Source of the DNA: Goniomonas avonlea
Lineage: Eukaryota; Cryptophyceae; Goniomonadida; Goniomonadaceae
Direction: 5' to 3'
Assembly (NCBI GenBank): GCA_003573635.1
Contig: QUTJ01031532.1
Span: 1 to 12,519 of the forward strand
DNA length: 12,519 bases
Positions 1 through 8,900 of this stretch are shown here, piece after piece; positions within the stretch are counted from its first letter, which is position 1; every line of letters begins with the position of its first letter. The notes beneath the pieces were generated by a model, which was not told the origin of the DNA, did no database searches, and saw only the letters and a program-made list of their open reading frames with translations. Both the position numbers and the translations under genes were made by a program.

Positions 1-57
1 GAGCTGCAGGCGAAAATGCCGCAATCCCTCAAACTTGAGGCCCAGTTTGCGCAGTGA
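1..57 (+). CDS. possible C-terminal end of an upstream gene (partial)
   Basis: The window opens in an uninterrupted reading frame that gives 18 residues, beginning ELQAKMPQ and ending EAQFAQ, then TGA at 55-57. The composition is helix-like and plausible for a protein end, but the stretch is too short to identify. A GT at 54-55 and an acceptor-like pyrimidine-AG at about 129 leave open that an intron starts here. No function can be given, and a chance open frame is quite possible. Confidence 0.3.
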   Translation, partial: ELQAKMPQSLKLEAQFAQ

Positions 58-862
58 CGCAGCCCGTTTTGGTGTGACATATGGGGGGTCTTGCCCTTCA
101 GCACCCTTCTGACTGACTGTTCCCGCAGGCACCTGGCGCCAACAGTCTGAGCCATTAGACGGACAGTGTATAAAAATGCACGATGCCAAGGCCTCACTGT
201 TAACATCCTCGGCCGATCCACGATCTGTGGCTCCGAGAATTGTCCGCGGCAACGAGCGAAGACCGAGGACAAACGACGCTATCTTACCCGAAACGCGAGG
301 CTCCGCGCCCGGACCGCCAAGTAGGCCCAACAGACAGTTATTAAACTGTGCTGTTTGCCTGATGAGATCTAGCTGAATACAATCTGGCGAGAAGTTTGTC
401 GCCGAAATGGCCCGCCGCCCGGGGCAAGTGCCCCCGATCCAAAACCGAGCGCCTTTGGCAGCTGCGGTGGACCGCGTGAATCTCCATCCCCCAAAACAAT
501 CTGCGTTTTGAGTTTAATAACGTGCCGCCAGACGCTTCGCCCGGTGAGCGGGCAAGATCCGAGAAAGGACATTGAAACTCCCGGTGGTTTTGAGGGGTGT
601 TTAATGTTCGGGGAAGCCCCCTCACCGCTCACAAGCAAGACGGGCGAGCCGGTTCGCGGAGTGACCCGGCAGATTTTCCTCCGTGTACAATTATGAACGT
701 TTGATAACGGTAGCGTCAATATCTTGATTGGACGATTCACTTCTCCATCCGGCACGCCGGGCGAACGGTTCGTGTCTCCATTCGGCATGGTGTTGCTGAT
801 TCAGTCGGTGAATCGGCCGAAAATGTGGTTTTTGACCCAGAGTGGGGGGAGCAGAAGCAAGA
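58..862. other. upstream region of the MYB gene, no gene recognised
   Basis: Open frames on both strands here have no recognisable domain and arginine/proline/serine-rich, shadow-like composition. A TATAAAA string lies at 169-175, but it sits almost 700 bp from the MYB start, so I do not assign it. The region probably holds the MYB promoter and 5' UTR, possibly with an unrecognised non-coding exon. Confidence 0.5.
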
Positions 863-1891
863 ATGTCGTCCAGTATGGCAACCTCGAGAATGGCTGTGGC
901 CTCGCTGTTGAACGACTCTCCCGACGCCGAACGCCCGCGGAGCGAAGCTGTCTCATCGCCAAAGCTGCCGTGGGCGCTTACACAGGAAGATATGAGGGTG
1001 GAGACCAAGGAGCGGCTGTTCGATGTCGATCGCGGATACAAAGATGAGCTTCGGAAACGGAAACACCAGGATGACTCAAAAGCAGGTCAGAAGCGTAAAC
1101 GAGGTATGGGTAACCAACAAGATTCGTTCAAAGTCCTCACTTTGTCTCTCTCAGCGCCTTCGAACCCTTGGTCTGAAGAGGAGCACGAGAAATTTCTCGT
1201 AGGGTTGCGGATGTTTGGGAAAGGTGATTGGCGGAGAATTTCGTAAGCCGCGCTTTGTTTCCACAATTTTTCTAGCACACTGACCATGTTCAGGCGATTT
1301 CTGATCCCTTCTCGGACTCCGGTTCAGATTGGCAGCCATGCACAGAAATTCTTCCTCCGCCTCAGAGCGGGACAAGCCCAGTCGAGTCTGGAACAGGAGC
1401 TGCTTGACGCCGACCTTAAGACGCACCACAATTTTTCTAACAGCGCTTCTTCTATGAGCTCCTCAATGAGCTCCTCGTCACCTCCCGAGTACCAGGACTC
1501 CTCTTCTGTGGAGACGACGTCTGTCGCCTCATTTGACGCTCGCTTGGATGCCTCGGCGCATCGACACGGACTCGTTGGCGGCGGCGCCAGCTCAAGTGCG
1601 AACCATCATGGCAACTGGCCAGCACTTTTCCCTCAGGGGCCACCGATCCCGCAAGAGAGCCATTGGCAGGGTGCCAGTGGTTACACACTCCACCAGACGC
1701 CGACATCGAGGCGATACTCGTTCCATGTCCCCCCGGCCATGGAACTGGTCTCGGGCGTTCCCACGGGCGTTCCCATGAGTGTTCCCATGAGTATTCCGTC
1801 GAACGGTAACATCAGGTCTGGAAACAATCTGAGTCGCAAGAAACAAGACGGAGATCACCCGCATCCGCACGCGGTCATGACTTACGCGTGA
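863..1891 (+). CDS. SHAQKYF-class single-repeat MYB transcription factor
   Basis: This is a predicted nuclear DNA-binding transcription factor. Exons are 863-1242 and 1294-1891, separated by a 51-nt intron (GTAAGC donor, TTCAG acceptor, CTGAC branch-like motif at 1280-1284). The intron is phase 2 and splits the Ser codon just before the third MYB helix. The product is about 325 residues. The MYB repeat spans roughly residues 101-151. It begins [15 protein letters not shown], continues [10 protein letters not shown], and ends [16 protein letters not shown], which is the SHAQKF signature of the plant/algal/protist SHAQKYF family, whose usual consensus is SHAQKYF. A basic stretch at about residues 63-81 (RKRK and KRKRG) could be a nuclear signal. 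The C-terminal half is low-complexity: serine-rich at about 165-190, His/Pro-rich further on, with a short VP-x-S/G repeat near 285-300. That fits a disordered regulatory tail. I chose ATG 863 because an earlier open start in this frame is GTG; ATG 878 is also possible. The family assignment is firm; the target genes are unknown. Confidence 0.88.
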
Positions 1892-2430
1892 TCGGGCTGT
1901 ATACAACTGCACTATGGACCTTCTGCATGAAGGAACTTTATTCAACGAAATTATAGAGTGTAGATAAGAAGTTGAATATACAATCGAGAAAAATGGCCTC
2001 TTGAAAAAACGCATCAAAAAAAATCATGCTTTTGCCCAGATGAAGAAGGAACCAGAGCAGTCCGGCTTTGGCTTGAAATCCACTTGACAATCAATCAGTG
2101 GATCGACCCTCCACAGGCTCCCAGAGCGGGCAGAGGAAGTCGCAGATCGGGCAGAGGAAGTTGGCCGTAGGCTCTATCAGTTGCAGTTGGCTCGGGCTAA
2201 CCAACGTGAGGGATCAGGATTTTGCGATGCGGCAGTTAGGGTTTAAGTGCACATGTTCCGGGGCTTACAGGCAGCAAACATGTTCTGGCAATTTGGTGGA
2301 TAGTCTGCCGTGGAAGAGAGACGCAGATTGGCATCTCAGAAACTACCTTGTATTAAACTCTTTAAAAATATAAAACATCAATTGCACATTCGTCTGTACA
2401 GAACACCAAGTCTTCAACTCCTCCGCGCGA
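1892..2430. other. convergent 3' intergenic region
   Basis: This stretch lies between the 3' ends of the MYB gene and the minus-strand ubiquitin-like gene, so it should hold both 3' UTRs. It is A/T-richer than the genes. I see no conserved coding frame. A short direct repeat is listed separately. Confidence 0.6.
2127..2161 (+). repeat. short direct repeat CGGGCAGAGGAAGT
   Basis: The 14-mer CGGGCAGAGGAAGT occurs at 2127-2140 and again at 2148-2161, a 21-bp period, in the intergenic stretch. It looks like a two-copy tandem duplication with no evident function. Confidence 0.7.
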
Positions 2431-3279
2431 TCAGCTTGGCTGCACGGCGCATCTCTGGTTGTGTGTCAGTGGATACGAAGCGGATGGAACAGGGATCACC
2501 TCAGCCAACAAAACCCTGATCTCAGACTGAAGACCAAAGAGGCCCAGTTCCTCAACGGTTGCTTCATCGTTGCCGAGCACTGCCCCCGAGTGCTCTAAGA
2601 GTGTGAAGCAGTCCGAAGGGATCTTCAAATGCTCGGCTATCGCAGTGCGAAGCTCCCGAAGCTGCATCTTCCGCTTGACCTACGGGCAATCAGAAAGTTG
2701 TGCAAAAAACAAAACAAGGCACCTCGGGTCGAAAGAAACCAAGCTCCTTCCCAAGCCAGAGCTGAAGTCTCCATGTTGGGGGGATGCGGGCTTCTTTCTG
2801 AGACACTCCATCCAGAGGCAACCGGATTTCCAGTCCCGCCGGAACACTCTGTGATTCAGACAGAGATTGCCACTCGTAAGTGGGCACAAAATCTTTCATA
2901 GTCTGCGTCTGTGATTTGGTCAGAGAAATCCATGAACAACTCCGTCACGTACCGCGCTCGCAAGCTTCGTGGTGGAAAACAAGTGGTCTGCGTCGTGCTT
3001 AACAGACGGCAACAGGGTGCCATCAACACTGTCGTTCCAAGCACGTTCATTTTGCAACTCATGGTGGCCCGCCAGATCTTGACCAATGGCAAACTCTTCA
3101 CGCCCACTCGAGGGCATTGGCACGCTGGTGTGTAGCTCTTCCTTCCGTTCAGCGTTGACTTCAGAGTCCTCAGGAAAAGGAGGATCTAACAGTGCTTCCT
3201 CATAAAAGTCGAAAACTGGTACCCCACGAACGACCACGAGGAACAAGAAGCAACAGAAGGCAGAAACCAGGCGAGCCAT
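2431..3279 (-). CDS. secreted/ER protein with SIL1-like block and ubiquitin-like domain
   Basis: Exons on the minus strand are 3279-2953, 2908-2723 and 2679-2431. Both introns (44 and 43 nt) are phase 0, and the product is about 253 residues. A further 45-nt phase-0 intron (2499-2455, with CTGAC near its 3' end) may be removed, giving about 238 residues. I chose ATG 3279 because it starts a clear signal peptide: M-A-R-L followed by the hydrophobic run VSAFCCFLFLVVV. Residues about 25-109 are acidic and probably disordered. Residues about 116-139 read FVPTYEWQ, then QSVPAGLEIRL. From memory this resembles the EWQ...QAVPAGLHVRL block of SIL1, the nucleotide-exchange factor of ER BiP. From about residue 154 the protein looks ubiquitin-like: RLQLWLG strand, a helix MQLRELRTAIAEHLKI, then TLLEHSGAVL and LGLFGLQSEIRVLL. 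The armadillo repeats of SIL1 are absent, and I see no C-terminal di-glycine or KDEL-type signal. Secretory entry is an inference from the N-terminus. The SIL1 likeness is a short-motif match; the ubiquitin-like fold is somewhat better supported. Confidence 0.7.
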
Positions 3280-3695
3280 GCACAAGACTGCCACAAGTTG
3301 GAGCTGCAACGCCAAAGACCCAGGTCACCCAAGAGACCGCAGGAGACCGATAGCTGTCACGATAAGTAATTTTCTATGTTTCGGTTAACAGGGTCTTCCC
3401 AGAAGCGTGCCAGAACCCTAAAAAATGAAAGTCACTACAATTGTAGTACTGACTCACTACGATTCGCCCACCGAGCAGTTTTTTTAATTTTGTTGCGTTT
3501 TTTCGTCGGGGGCAGAGCTTTTTTTGCCCATCAAAAAAATACCTGGAAAATCTGGTCCACGTGTCAGATTGTGCAGATTGCCCCTATTGCTGAAGCGTTC
3601 AAGTGTCAACGGTGTTTCTGTTTCCCATGGCCCAAAAATAATACCACCTGGTCTTAAATAGGCAATCCGCTCTTAATCTCTTAATATTCAACACT

Positions 3696-3716
3696 CTCAC
3701 ACACACGCACACACAC
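3696..3716 (+). repeat. CA dinucleotide microsatellite
   Basis: This is a run of CA repeats interrupted once by CG, in the intergenic region upstream of both flanking genes. Confidence 0.8.
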
Positions 3717-3944
3717 TTTTGGCCAAATTGAAGCGCTGTGCAGTGTGCACATCGCTGTCGCCATATTGCTCCAAGAGATCTACAGATCTGTGGCTGCTAT
3801 GTCGTTTCTAAGTCCATAGGTTGAATACTCTCTCCTCTCCTTTTGCCGTAGGCCGGTCCGAATCCTTCCTTGGCTCGGTTTCGGGGTCTGGCCACTCAGC
3901 GGTGACCGTCCCTGAATGCTTCAAGTTGAATTCTCTCTAGACTC

Positions 3945-3985
3945 TTCTGTCTGTCTGTCTGCTGTCTGTCTGTCTGTCTGTTTGT
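3945..3985 (+). repeat. CTGT tetranucleotide microsatellite
   Basis: Consecutive TCTG units are broken once by an extra GC and once by a TTT. This is a simple tetranucleotide repeat with no sign of function. Confidence 0.85.
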
Positions 3986-4135
3986 CCTCTGCTGTGATCT
4001 CTCATATGGCGTCCCCTCGCCGCCCTCGGCCCCGAAGGCCTGAGCGGAAATGGAAATTTCGCCGGAAAATGGCAGGCGGATCTATGGATCCGTGGCTGCT
4101 ATGCAGTTCCTAGTGCCTACTTGCTAATTACCAGG

Positions 4136-4151
4136 CTGGTAAATTTACCAG
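4136..4151. repeat. left subterminal palindrome CTGGTAAATTTACCAG
   Basis: This is a perfect 16-bp palindrome inside the left end of the element, flanked by half-sites TTACCAG (4128-4134) and CTGGTAAAT (4158-4166). It is identical to the right copy at 4507-4522. Such clustered sites near transposon ends often bind transposase, but that is inference here. Confidence 0.85.
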
Positions 4152-4506
4152 CCGGCGCTGGTAAATCAGCTAGGTATTTGCTGTGATAAGATTGATACAT
4201 GAGATGAACGGTTTGGAAGAATANAAAATATATTTTAAAATATTTTATATAAAACGGCGCCGCTTCGCCAAGTTCAAGAGGCAAGTTTTGCCATGGTTTG
4301 TGGCCCGAAAGCTGCGCAACGACCGGCTACCGCCGTCGGCCACCCATGTCAGATACAAAGCCACAAGTTGGCCCACTGAAAGAATGCATCTGTGCGAGCA
4401 ACCAGAGCCAGTCACATCCAAAATCCCATGTCAATTGCGACTCTGGCAGCCCTGCGGCCACACTAATGGGGCCATTTGGGCGAGCTGGTAAAAAAATTAC
4501 CAGACG

Positions 4507-4522
4507 CTGGTAAATTTACCAG
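4507..4522. repeat. right subterminal palindrome CTGGTAAATTTACCAG
   Basis: This is the second identical copy of the 16-bp palindrome. A degenerate version with an A-rich centre (GCTGGTAAAAAAATTACCAG) lies immediately inside it, at about 4484-4503. Confidence 0.85.
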
Positions 4523-4554
4523 GTGTATGAAGTAGGCACTAGGTATTTCAATAA

Positions 4555-4637
4555 TCTCTCTCTCTCTCTGGCACAGAACAAATCGAATACCCTTACGGTA
4601 ACGAAGTCAGAGCATCGATATCCTACAGTATGGGATC
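4555..4637 (+). promoter_or_regulatory. probable 5' UTR / promoter-proximal region with CT tract
   Basis: A (TC)n tract (about 4555-4569) is followed by GGCACAG at 4570-4576, which resembles a polypyrimidine tract plus 3' splice site. A second TCCTACAG lies at 4621-4628. Either could be the acceptor of a 5' UTR intron, or the CT tract could be a core-promoter initiator. The region lies between the transposon end and the oxygenase ATG. This reading is inference only. Confidence 0.35.
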
Positions 4638-5452
4638 ATGGCCAGCACTTCAAAGGGTTCCAAGAGAGCAGGGTCTCCCACGCACGATGGCGGAAAAGGA
4701 GAGTTGTTGAAGAAGTTTTATAAGCCATTACTGTTCGGAACACCAGAGGTTCTTCAGCCACAGGTGCTTGGGGAGGACATCATCATCACTGTCCCGAACG
4801 TTTTCTCGAGCGACGAGTGCGACTCAATCATCAAAGGAATCGACGAAGTCGGTCTTAACGAAGCCACGGGAGCGGATAAGAATCCGAAGAAAGGGGAAGC
4901 CTATCTTGATCGAGAGTCTTTGGCGATCCGTGACCCTGCTCTCTCGGCTGCTGTGTGGGAACGCCTGAAGCAAGTGGTGCCATGTTACGACGGACGTGCA
5001 CCAGTGGGACTTTATGAAAAATGCAGGTTGTATTGCTATAGGAAGGGACAGAGGTTCGATCAACACGTTGACACGAGTGTTAAGGACGAAGATGGGAATG
5101 TCAGTGAGTACACTCTGTTGATCTACCTCAATGGAGGTCCCGATGATCCTCTGCCTATTGAGGGCGGTGAAACAGTTTTCTACGCTACTGCCAAGAAGAT
5201 CCTGGCCTCTATTGCACCTATCCGTGGTACAGCAGGCACGTGCCAGCCCCCTGGTTTGTTGATCCTGACACCGCTTCAGTTCTCCACGCTCACGGTCGTC
5301 GTTGCCTGATGCATTGTGGAGCGGCGGTGACGAAAGGTACCAAGTACGTTTTCAGGTCTGAGATTATGTACGAACCCGTTGCCGTTCGCGCCGCACCTGG
5401 AGAATCCGCGCCCGCTTCCGCATCTGCCAAAAAATCCGGGCGGAAGCGATAG
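4638..5452 (+). CDS. prolyl-4-hydroxylase-like 2-oxoglutarate/Fe(II) dioxygenase
   Basis: This is predicted to hydroxylate prolyl (or similar) residues using iron, O2 and 2-oxoglutarate. Exons are 4638-5226 and 5280-5452. The 53-nt phase-1 intron interrupts the catalytic core: without splicing, the frame ends shortly after APIRG; with splicing, it continues VLHAHGRRCLMHCGAAVTKG. The product is about 253 residues. Residues about 40-130 match the family's helical N-terminal part (VFSSDECDSIIKGID, then ESLAIRDPALSAAVWERL). The double-stranded beta-helix follows. The first iron-binding motif HxD is H143-x-D145 in RFDQHVDTS, and the distal iron histidine is H208 in LMHCG. K218 or R222 in GTKYVFRSEIMY is the likely 2-oxoglutarate carboxylate contact. 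The strand YTLLIYLNGG and GGETVFY are family hallmarks. No signal peptide or membrane anchor is visible, so it looks cytosolic or nuclear, unlike secretory collagen-type P4Hs. The C-terminal tail is Ala/Ser/Lys-rich and basic. The substrate is unknown. Confidence 0.88.
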
Positions 5453-5984
5453 TGCCGAAATGTTTCGCGTGCCGCTCTGTGACCTCTCTGCTCTGCGTCC
5501 CTTTGAGTGCACTCATTGAAACAGAAAAAGAATCGGCTCATAAAAGCATTGGTTTGACATCCACACGTGTTGTTATTTGCACTGCTTTTGGACAAGGGAG
5601 AGGTCGGCAGCACGCTCCCTTGAAGGAGAGGTGGGACAGAGGAAGTCATCAAGCGTTAAACGAATACTGAGGTTTACAATTTCACATCCACGTCCCGTGC
5701 CCTCAGGCACAAGCCTCTCAAGCAACTACTCTATCTTGATTATTATCCCGGCCAGTAGCCGACCGAGCTTTAAGCGAGTCCACACCCCACACCGCAGTCA
5801 ACCAACATGAGACGTATAGCTGACAGCGAGCTCATACAGCTCGGGATTAACACCACCTGGCTCGCGACATGCGCCCCATACAGCCTGGCATAGCTCATAC
5901 GGCAGCTCACGCATGCCGTACGGCTTGGCATATCTCTTACGGCAGCTCACGCATAGAGTTCACGCAGGTGAGCTACAGCGTGGC
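5453..5984. other. convergent 3' intergenic region
   Basis: This stretch separates the convergent oxygenase and NDC80 genes and should contain both 3' UTRs. I see no coding frame. A stem-loop with 6-bp arms CGAGCT/AGCTCG lies at 5827-5843, and a two-copy 40-bp repeat is listed separately. Confidence 0.55.
5883..5962. repeat. two-copy 40-bp tandem repeat beside the NDC80 stop codon
   Basis: GGCAGCTCACGCAT occurs at 5901-5914 and 5941-5954. Each copy is preceded by a similar GGC(C/T)TGGCATA..CTC(A/T)TAC segment, so the unit is 40 bp with a few differences. The repeat ends about 22 bp from the NDC80 stop, inside its predicted 3' UTR. Confidence 0.7.
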
Positions 5985-8900
5985 TCATGACTGCAGCATG
6001 TTTAACACGTTCTGGCAGGATTCCTCGCACTCCTCCAGTTTCTCCTGCAGGATCACGTTGGTACTAACATTGGAGAGGGTGTGCGAACGAGACAGAGAGG
6101 GACAGGGAGAGGGGGGAGGGACAGGGAGAGTTCTCCTGCAGGATCACGTTGGTGCCCTGTGTTGTGACACATACCCGAATATCCGCTCCGCTCCCCTCAT
6201 ACCTGATTATGCTTGTCCTGCTCACTCTCACTCTCTCTCGCCCCTCCTCTCATACCCGAATATCCTCCCTCCCTCCCGTCTCACCTGAATATGCTTGTCC
6301 TGCTGCTCTCCCCCCCCCCCCCCCCTTCCCTCATAACCGAATATCATCTCTCCCTCTCCTCTCACCTGAACATGCTTGTCCTGCCCCCTCTCCTCTCATA
6401 CCCGAATCCTCTTTCCCTCTCTCTCATACCTGAATGTGCAGCTTGTGCCTGGCGATGAGGTCGAGCGACGACATGAGGTAGTCATGCATTTGGTTCTGCT
6501 CCTGCTCTTGTGTCGCCCGAAGTTCTTCATACCTGGGAGACGATATTTAGTGGAGGGGAGATTGAAGAGAGGGAGGAGAGAGGGAGGAGAGAGGGAGGAG
6601 AGAGGGAGGAGAGAGGGAGGAGAGAGGGAGGAGAGAGGGAGGAGAGAAGGAGGGAGGGAGGAGAGACGCGGGGAGAGGAAGGGGAGAGGGAGATTGAGTG
6701 GAGAGGGGAGGGGAGGGCGGAGAGCGAGGAGCGGTGGGGAAAACACTCTTACTGTGCGGTGACGTGGTCGAGCTCCAGCTTGGCTTTGGCGAGCTTTGCA
6801 GAGATTGCTCCCCGCGCACGCATCGCGTCCTCCTCAAGCGCAGATGACTCCCCCGTGGCCAGTTTCAGCTCTGACTCCTTGAGCTGTAAAAGGAGCGTCA
6901 GTCGAGGACACAGCCATCGACGTACAGCCACAGCCATAGACGCAACGCACACCCAGCTCCTTCTCCGTGCGTACACTGTCTCTACAAGCTGACATGCACG
7001 GTTGGCGAGGGCAACCTTGAGTGCCTCGATCGCCTCCTTCCTCGTGGTGCATCTCTCTCCTCCACACCAGCACCACACTAGTGCCGCCCCCTTCTCCCCA
7101 CACCCCACCTCTCACACTGTACACCCACCTCCTTCTCCTGCGCATACGCCGTCTCCGCCTTGGCGAGTGCGTCCTTGAGCGCCTCGATTGCCTCCTTCTT
7201 CTCCGAAACAACCTCTGCCAAGCACCGTGCGGCCTCCTCCACCTCGACGCGCTCCTCCAAATGCTGCCCCAGCCGTCGCAGGGTGCCCTCACGGTGTGTC
7301 TCTAGCGCCGGCTGTGGGGGGTAGGTCAGTTAGTGCCTGGGCTGACAAGGAGAGCGCGCGAGAGAGCAGAGATGGGTTCACTGGCAAATGGAAAAGCACG
7401 CACTCTCATCCAGACACGCTGGCCCGCACGCTCTCACCCCACGCACTCTCACCCAACACCGACGCACTCTCACCCACCCAGACACGCTGGCCCGCACACT
7501 CTCACACCACACACTCTCACCCACACCCACGCACTCTCACCCAGCCACAGCATTCGACACCGCGAGCGAGGGAGCAGAGACGAATTCACAGACAGACAGA
7601 CAGACACACGTCCGCCCCGCACGCACGAGCACAATGGCAAATGGAAACAGCATACCCGGAGAGACGCCTTGACGTCGAGAGCAAGGAGTGCGTCGACCAA
7701 GTGTGACTGGGACAGAGGCAACTTGATGTCGAAGTCAACCCCGTTTGCTCTTTTGGAGGTCTTGGGGACGAGCTTGAGCTTGGTTGCAGCAGCCTTGTAG
7801 TCGTGAACACTGCGCTCAACCTGCGCAGGCACAGTCAGACAGACAAGAAAGTGAGAGGGGTGATGGACGATGAAGGCTAGAGGCGGTAGTGGCTGAGGGT
7901 GATGGAGACAGACAGAGGATGACACGTAATGAGCGTCCAGTTGCCCAGTCGTGCAATGGAACATGGTTCGCAACAACATGAGCTCAATTCCAGCACCCCA
8001 AGAGCAGCACCAAAGGCAACTCCAGCGTTTTTCAGCCCACATTGATCGACACCGAAGCTTGCGGAATCACTGGCTCTCAAGTACGCACCTCAGAAATGCG
8101 CTTTGAGAGTTGAATCTCACAGTTGTACATGTTGGCTTGTGCACTCTCTTTGAGACTTGCGGTCGCCTGTCGTCGGTCCTGAAAGAGCCCAGTCAGAAAA
8201 CAGCAAGAGATTCTGCGGAGCGGAGACGGCGACTTGTACACGGCAGGCACAACCAAGTGAACCACGCCTTACCTCAAGCTGCACACGCTCCACTGATAGC
8301 CGCTGTACATCCTGTGCACTCAATGGCTGCGCAGCAATCCGGGTAACCAGCTCCTCGTTCTCCTGGGCTACTTGGATCGTTTCCGCCTCTGTCAATACTT
8401 GGTGAGTGCGAGGTCCGAAGCACCACACAGGTGGCTAGCAAACGTGCAACCAATCGAACGACAACACTGCACTTTTTGGGGGGCTCCTACCTTTGGCTGA
8501 GGATTCGGCTCTGAGCTCGGTGATCTTCTTCTCCACGGAGCCCATGTGAGATTCCAGGTTTGCGATCAACTTGCGGAACTTGTCGATATCAGACAAGAGG
8601 CACATTTTCTTCTCCTGAACAGTTGAACATCAGGGATGCCGTGCAACCGACCGAAAATGAAAGCAAACCTGGAACGCTTCCAGTGGAGACTGAGCATACT
8701 GCTCGAGCTCCTCCCTCATCTGTTCGTTGGCTTTGAGCATCCCTTCAACGGCTTCTTCCATATATTTGTTCTTGCAAGCTGCCAGTGGCTGTGAGTCATC
8801 GTCGGGTCATCCAGGAGGACAGGACGGACCGAACTGTTCCGCTAGGTCGTTCTCAAGCGAGTCGTCATCCTCCCCTCGGAAGAAGGCATCGTAGGACTTG

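Larger units (their letters stand above)
3280..4109. other. divergent intergenic region with microsatellites
   Basis: This stretch lies between the 5' end of the ubiquitin-like gene and the terminal-inverted-repeat element. It holds T-rich tracts near 3480-3540, two microsatellites listed separately, and an imperfect 25-bp repeat (3777-3801 and 4079-4103). I see no conserved coding frame or RNA gene. Confidence 0.55.
4110..4542. mobile_element. 433-bp MITE-like element with terminal inverted repeats
   Basis: The left end CTAGTGCCTACTT (4110-4122) is the exact reverse complement of the right end AAGTAGGCACTAG (4530-4542). Just inside each end is the 16-bp perfect palindrome CTGGTAAATTTACCAG, at 4136-4151 and 4507-4522. 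Further partial copies of CTGGTAA/TTACCAG surround each one, giving structured subterminal repeats. The interior has an AT-rich palindromic stretch (about 4225-4250) with one unresolved base (N) at 4224, and no transposase-like frame. This is the organisation of a non-autonomous DNA transposon (MITE). Flanking TA or CTAG could be the target-site duplication, or the outermost bases of the repeats; the sequence cannot separate these. The right end lies 95 bp before the ATG of the oxygenase gene, so the element may contribute promoter sequence. The superfamily is not assigned. Confidence 0.78.

Noticed and set aside
169-376. TATAAAA followed by a 66-residue open frame
   Set aside because: The TATA-like string touches the ATG, so it cannot act as its promoter, and the peptide shows no conserved feature.
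341-1041. Minus-strand open frames of 94-139 residues before the MYB gene
   Set aside because: No recognisable domain, Arg/Ser/Pro-rich shadow composition, and partly antisense to the MYB exon.
2431-2667. Stand-alone ubiquitin-like gene starting at the internal Met
   Set aside because: The fold lacks its first strand if started there. Splicing at 2722-2680 restores it and joins an in-frame upstream exon.
4183-4513. Open frames inside the inverted-repeat element as a transposase
   Set aside because: They are short (about 100 residues or less), include the unresolved base, and show no catalytic or DNA-binding motif.
6149-6837. Proline/leucine-rich and arginine/glutamate-rich open frames on both strands
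   Set aside because: They are translations of the C/T-rich and G/A-rich repeats in NDC80 introns and overlap its exons in other frames.
7188-7800. Plus-strand open frames with THSHP-type composition
   Set aside because: They run antisense to NDC80 exons and through the intron minisatellite; composition follows the repeat.
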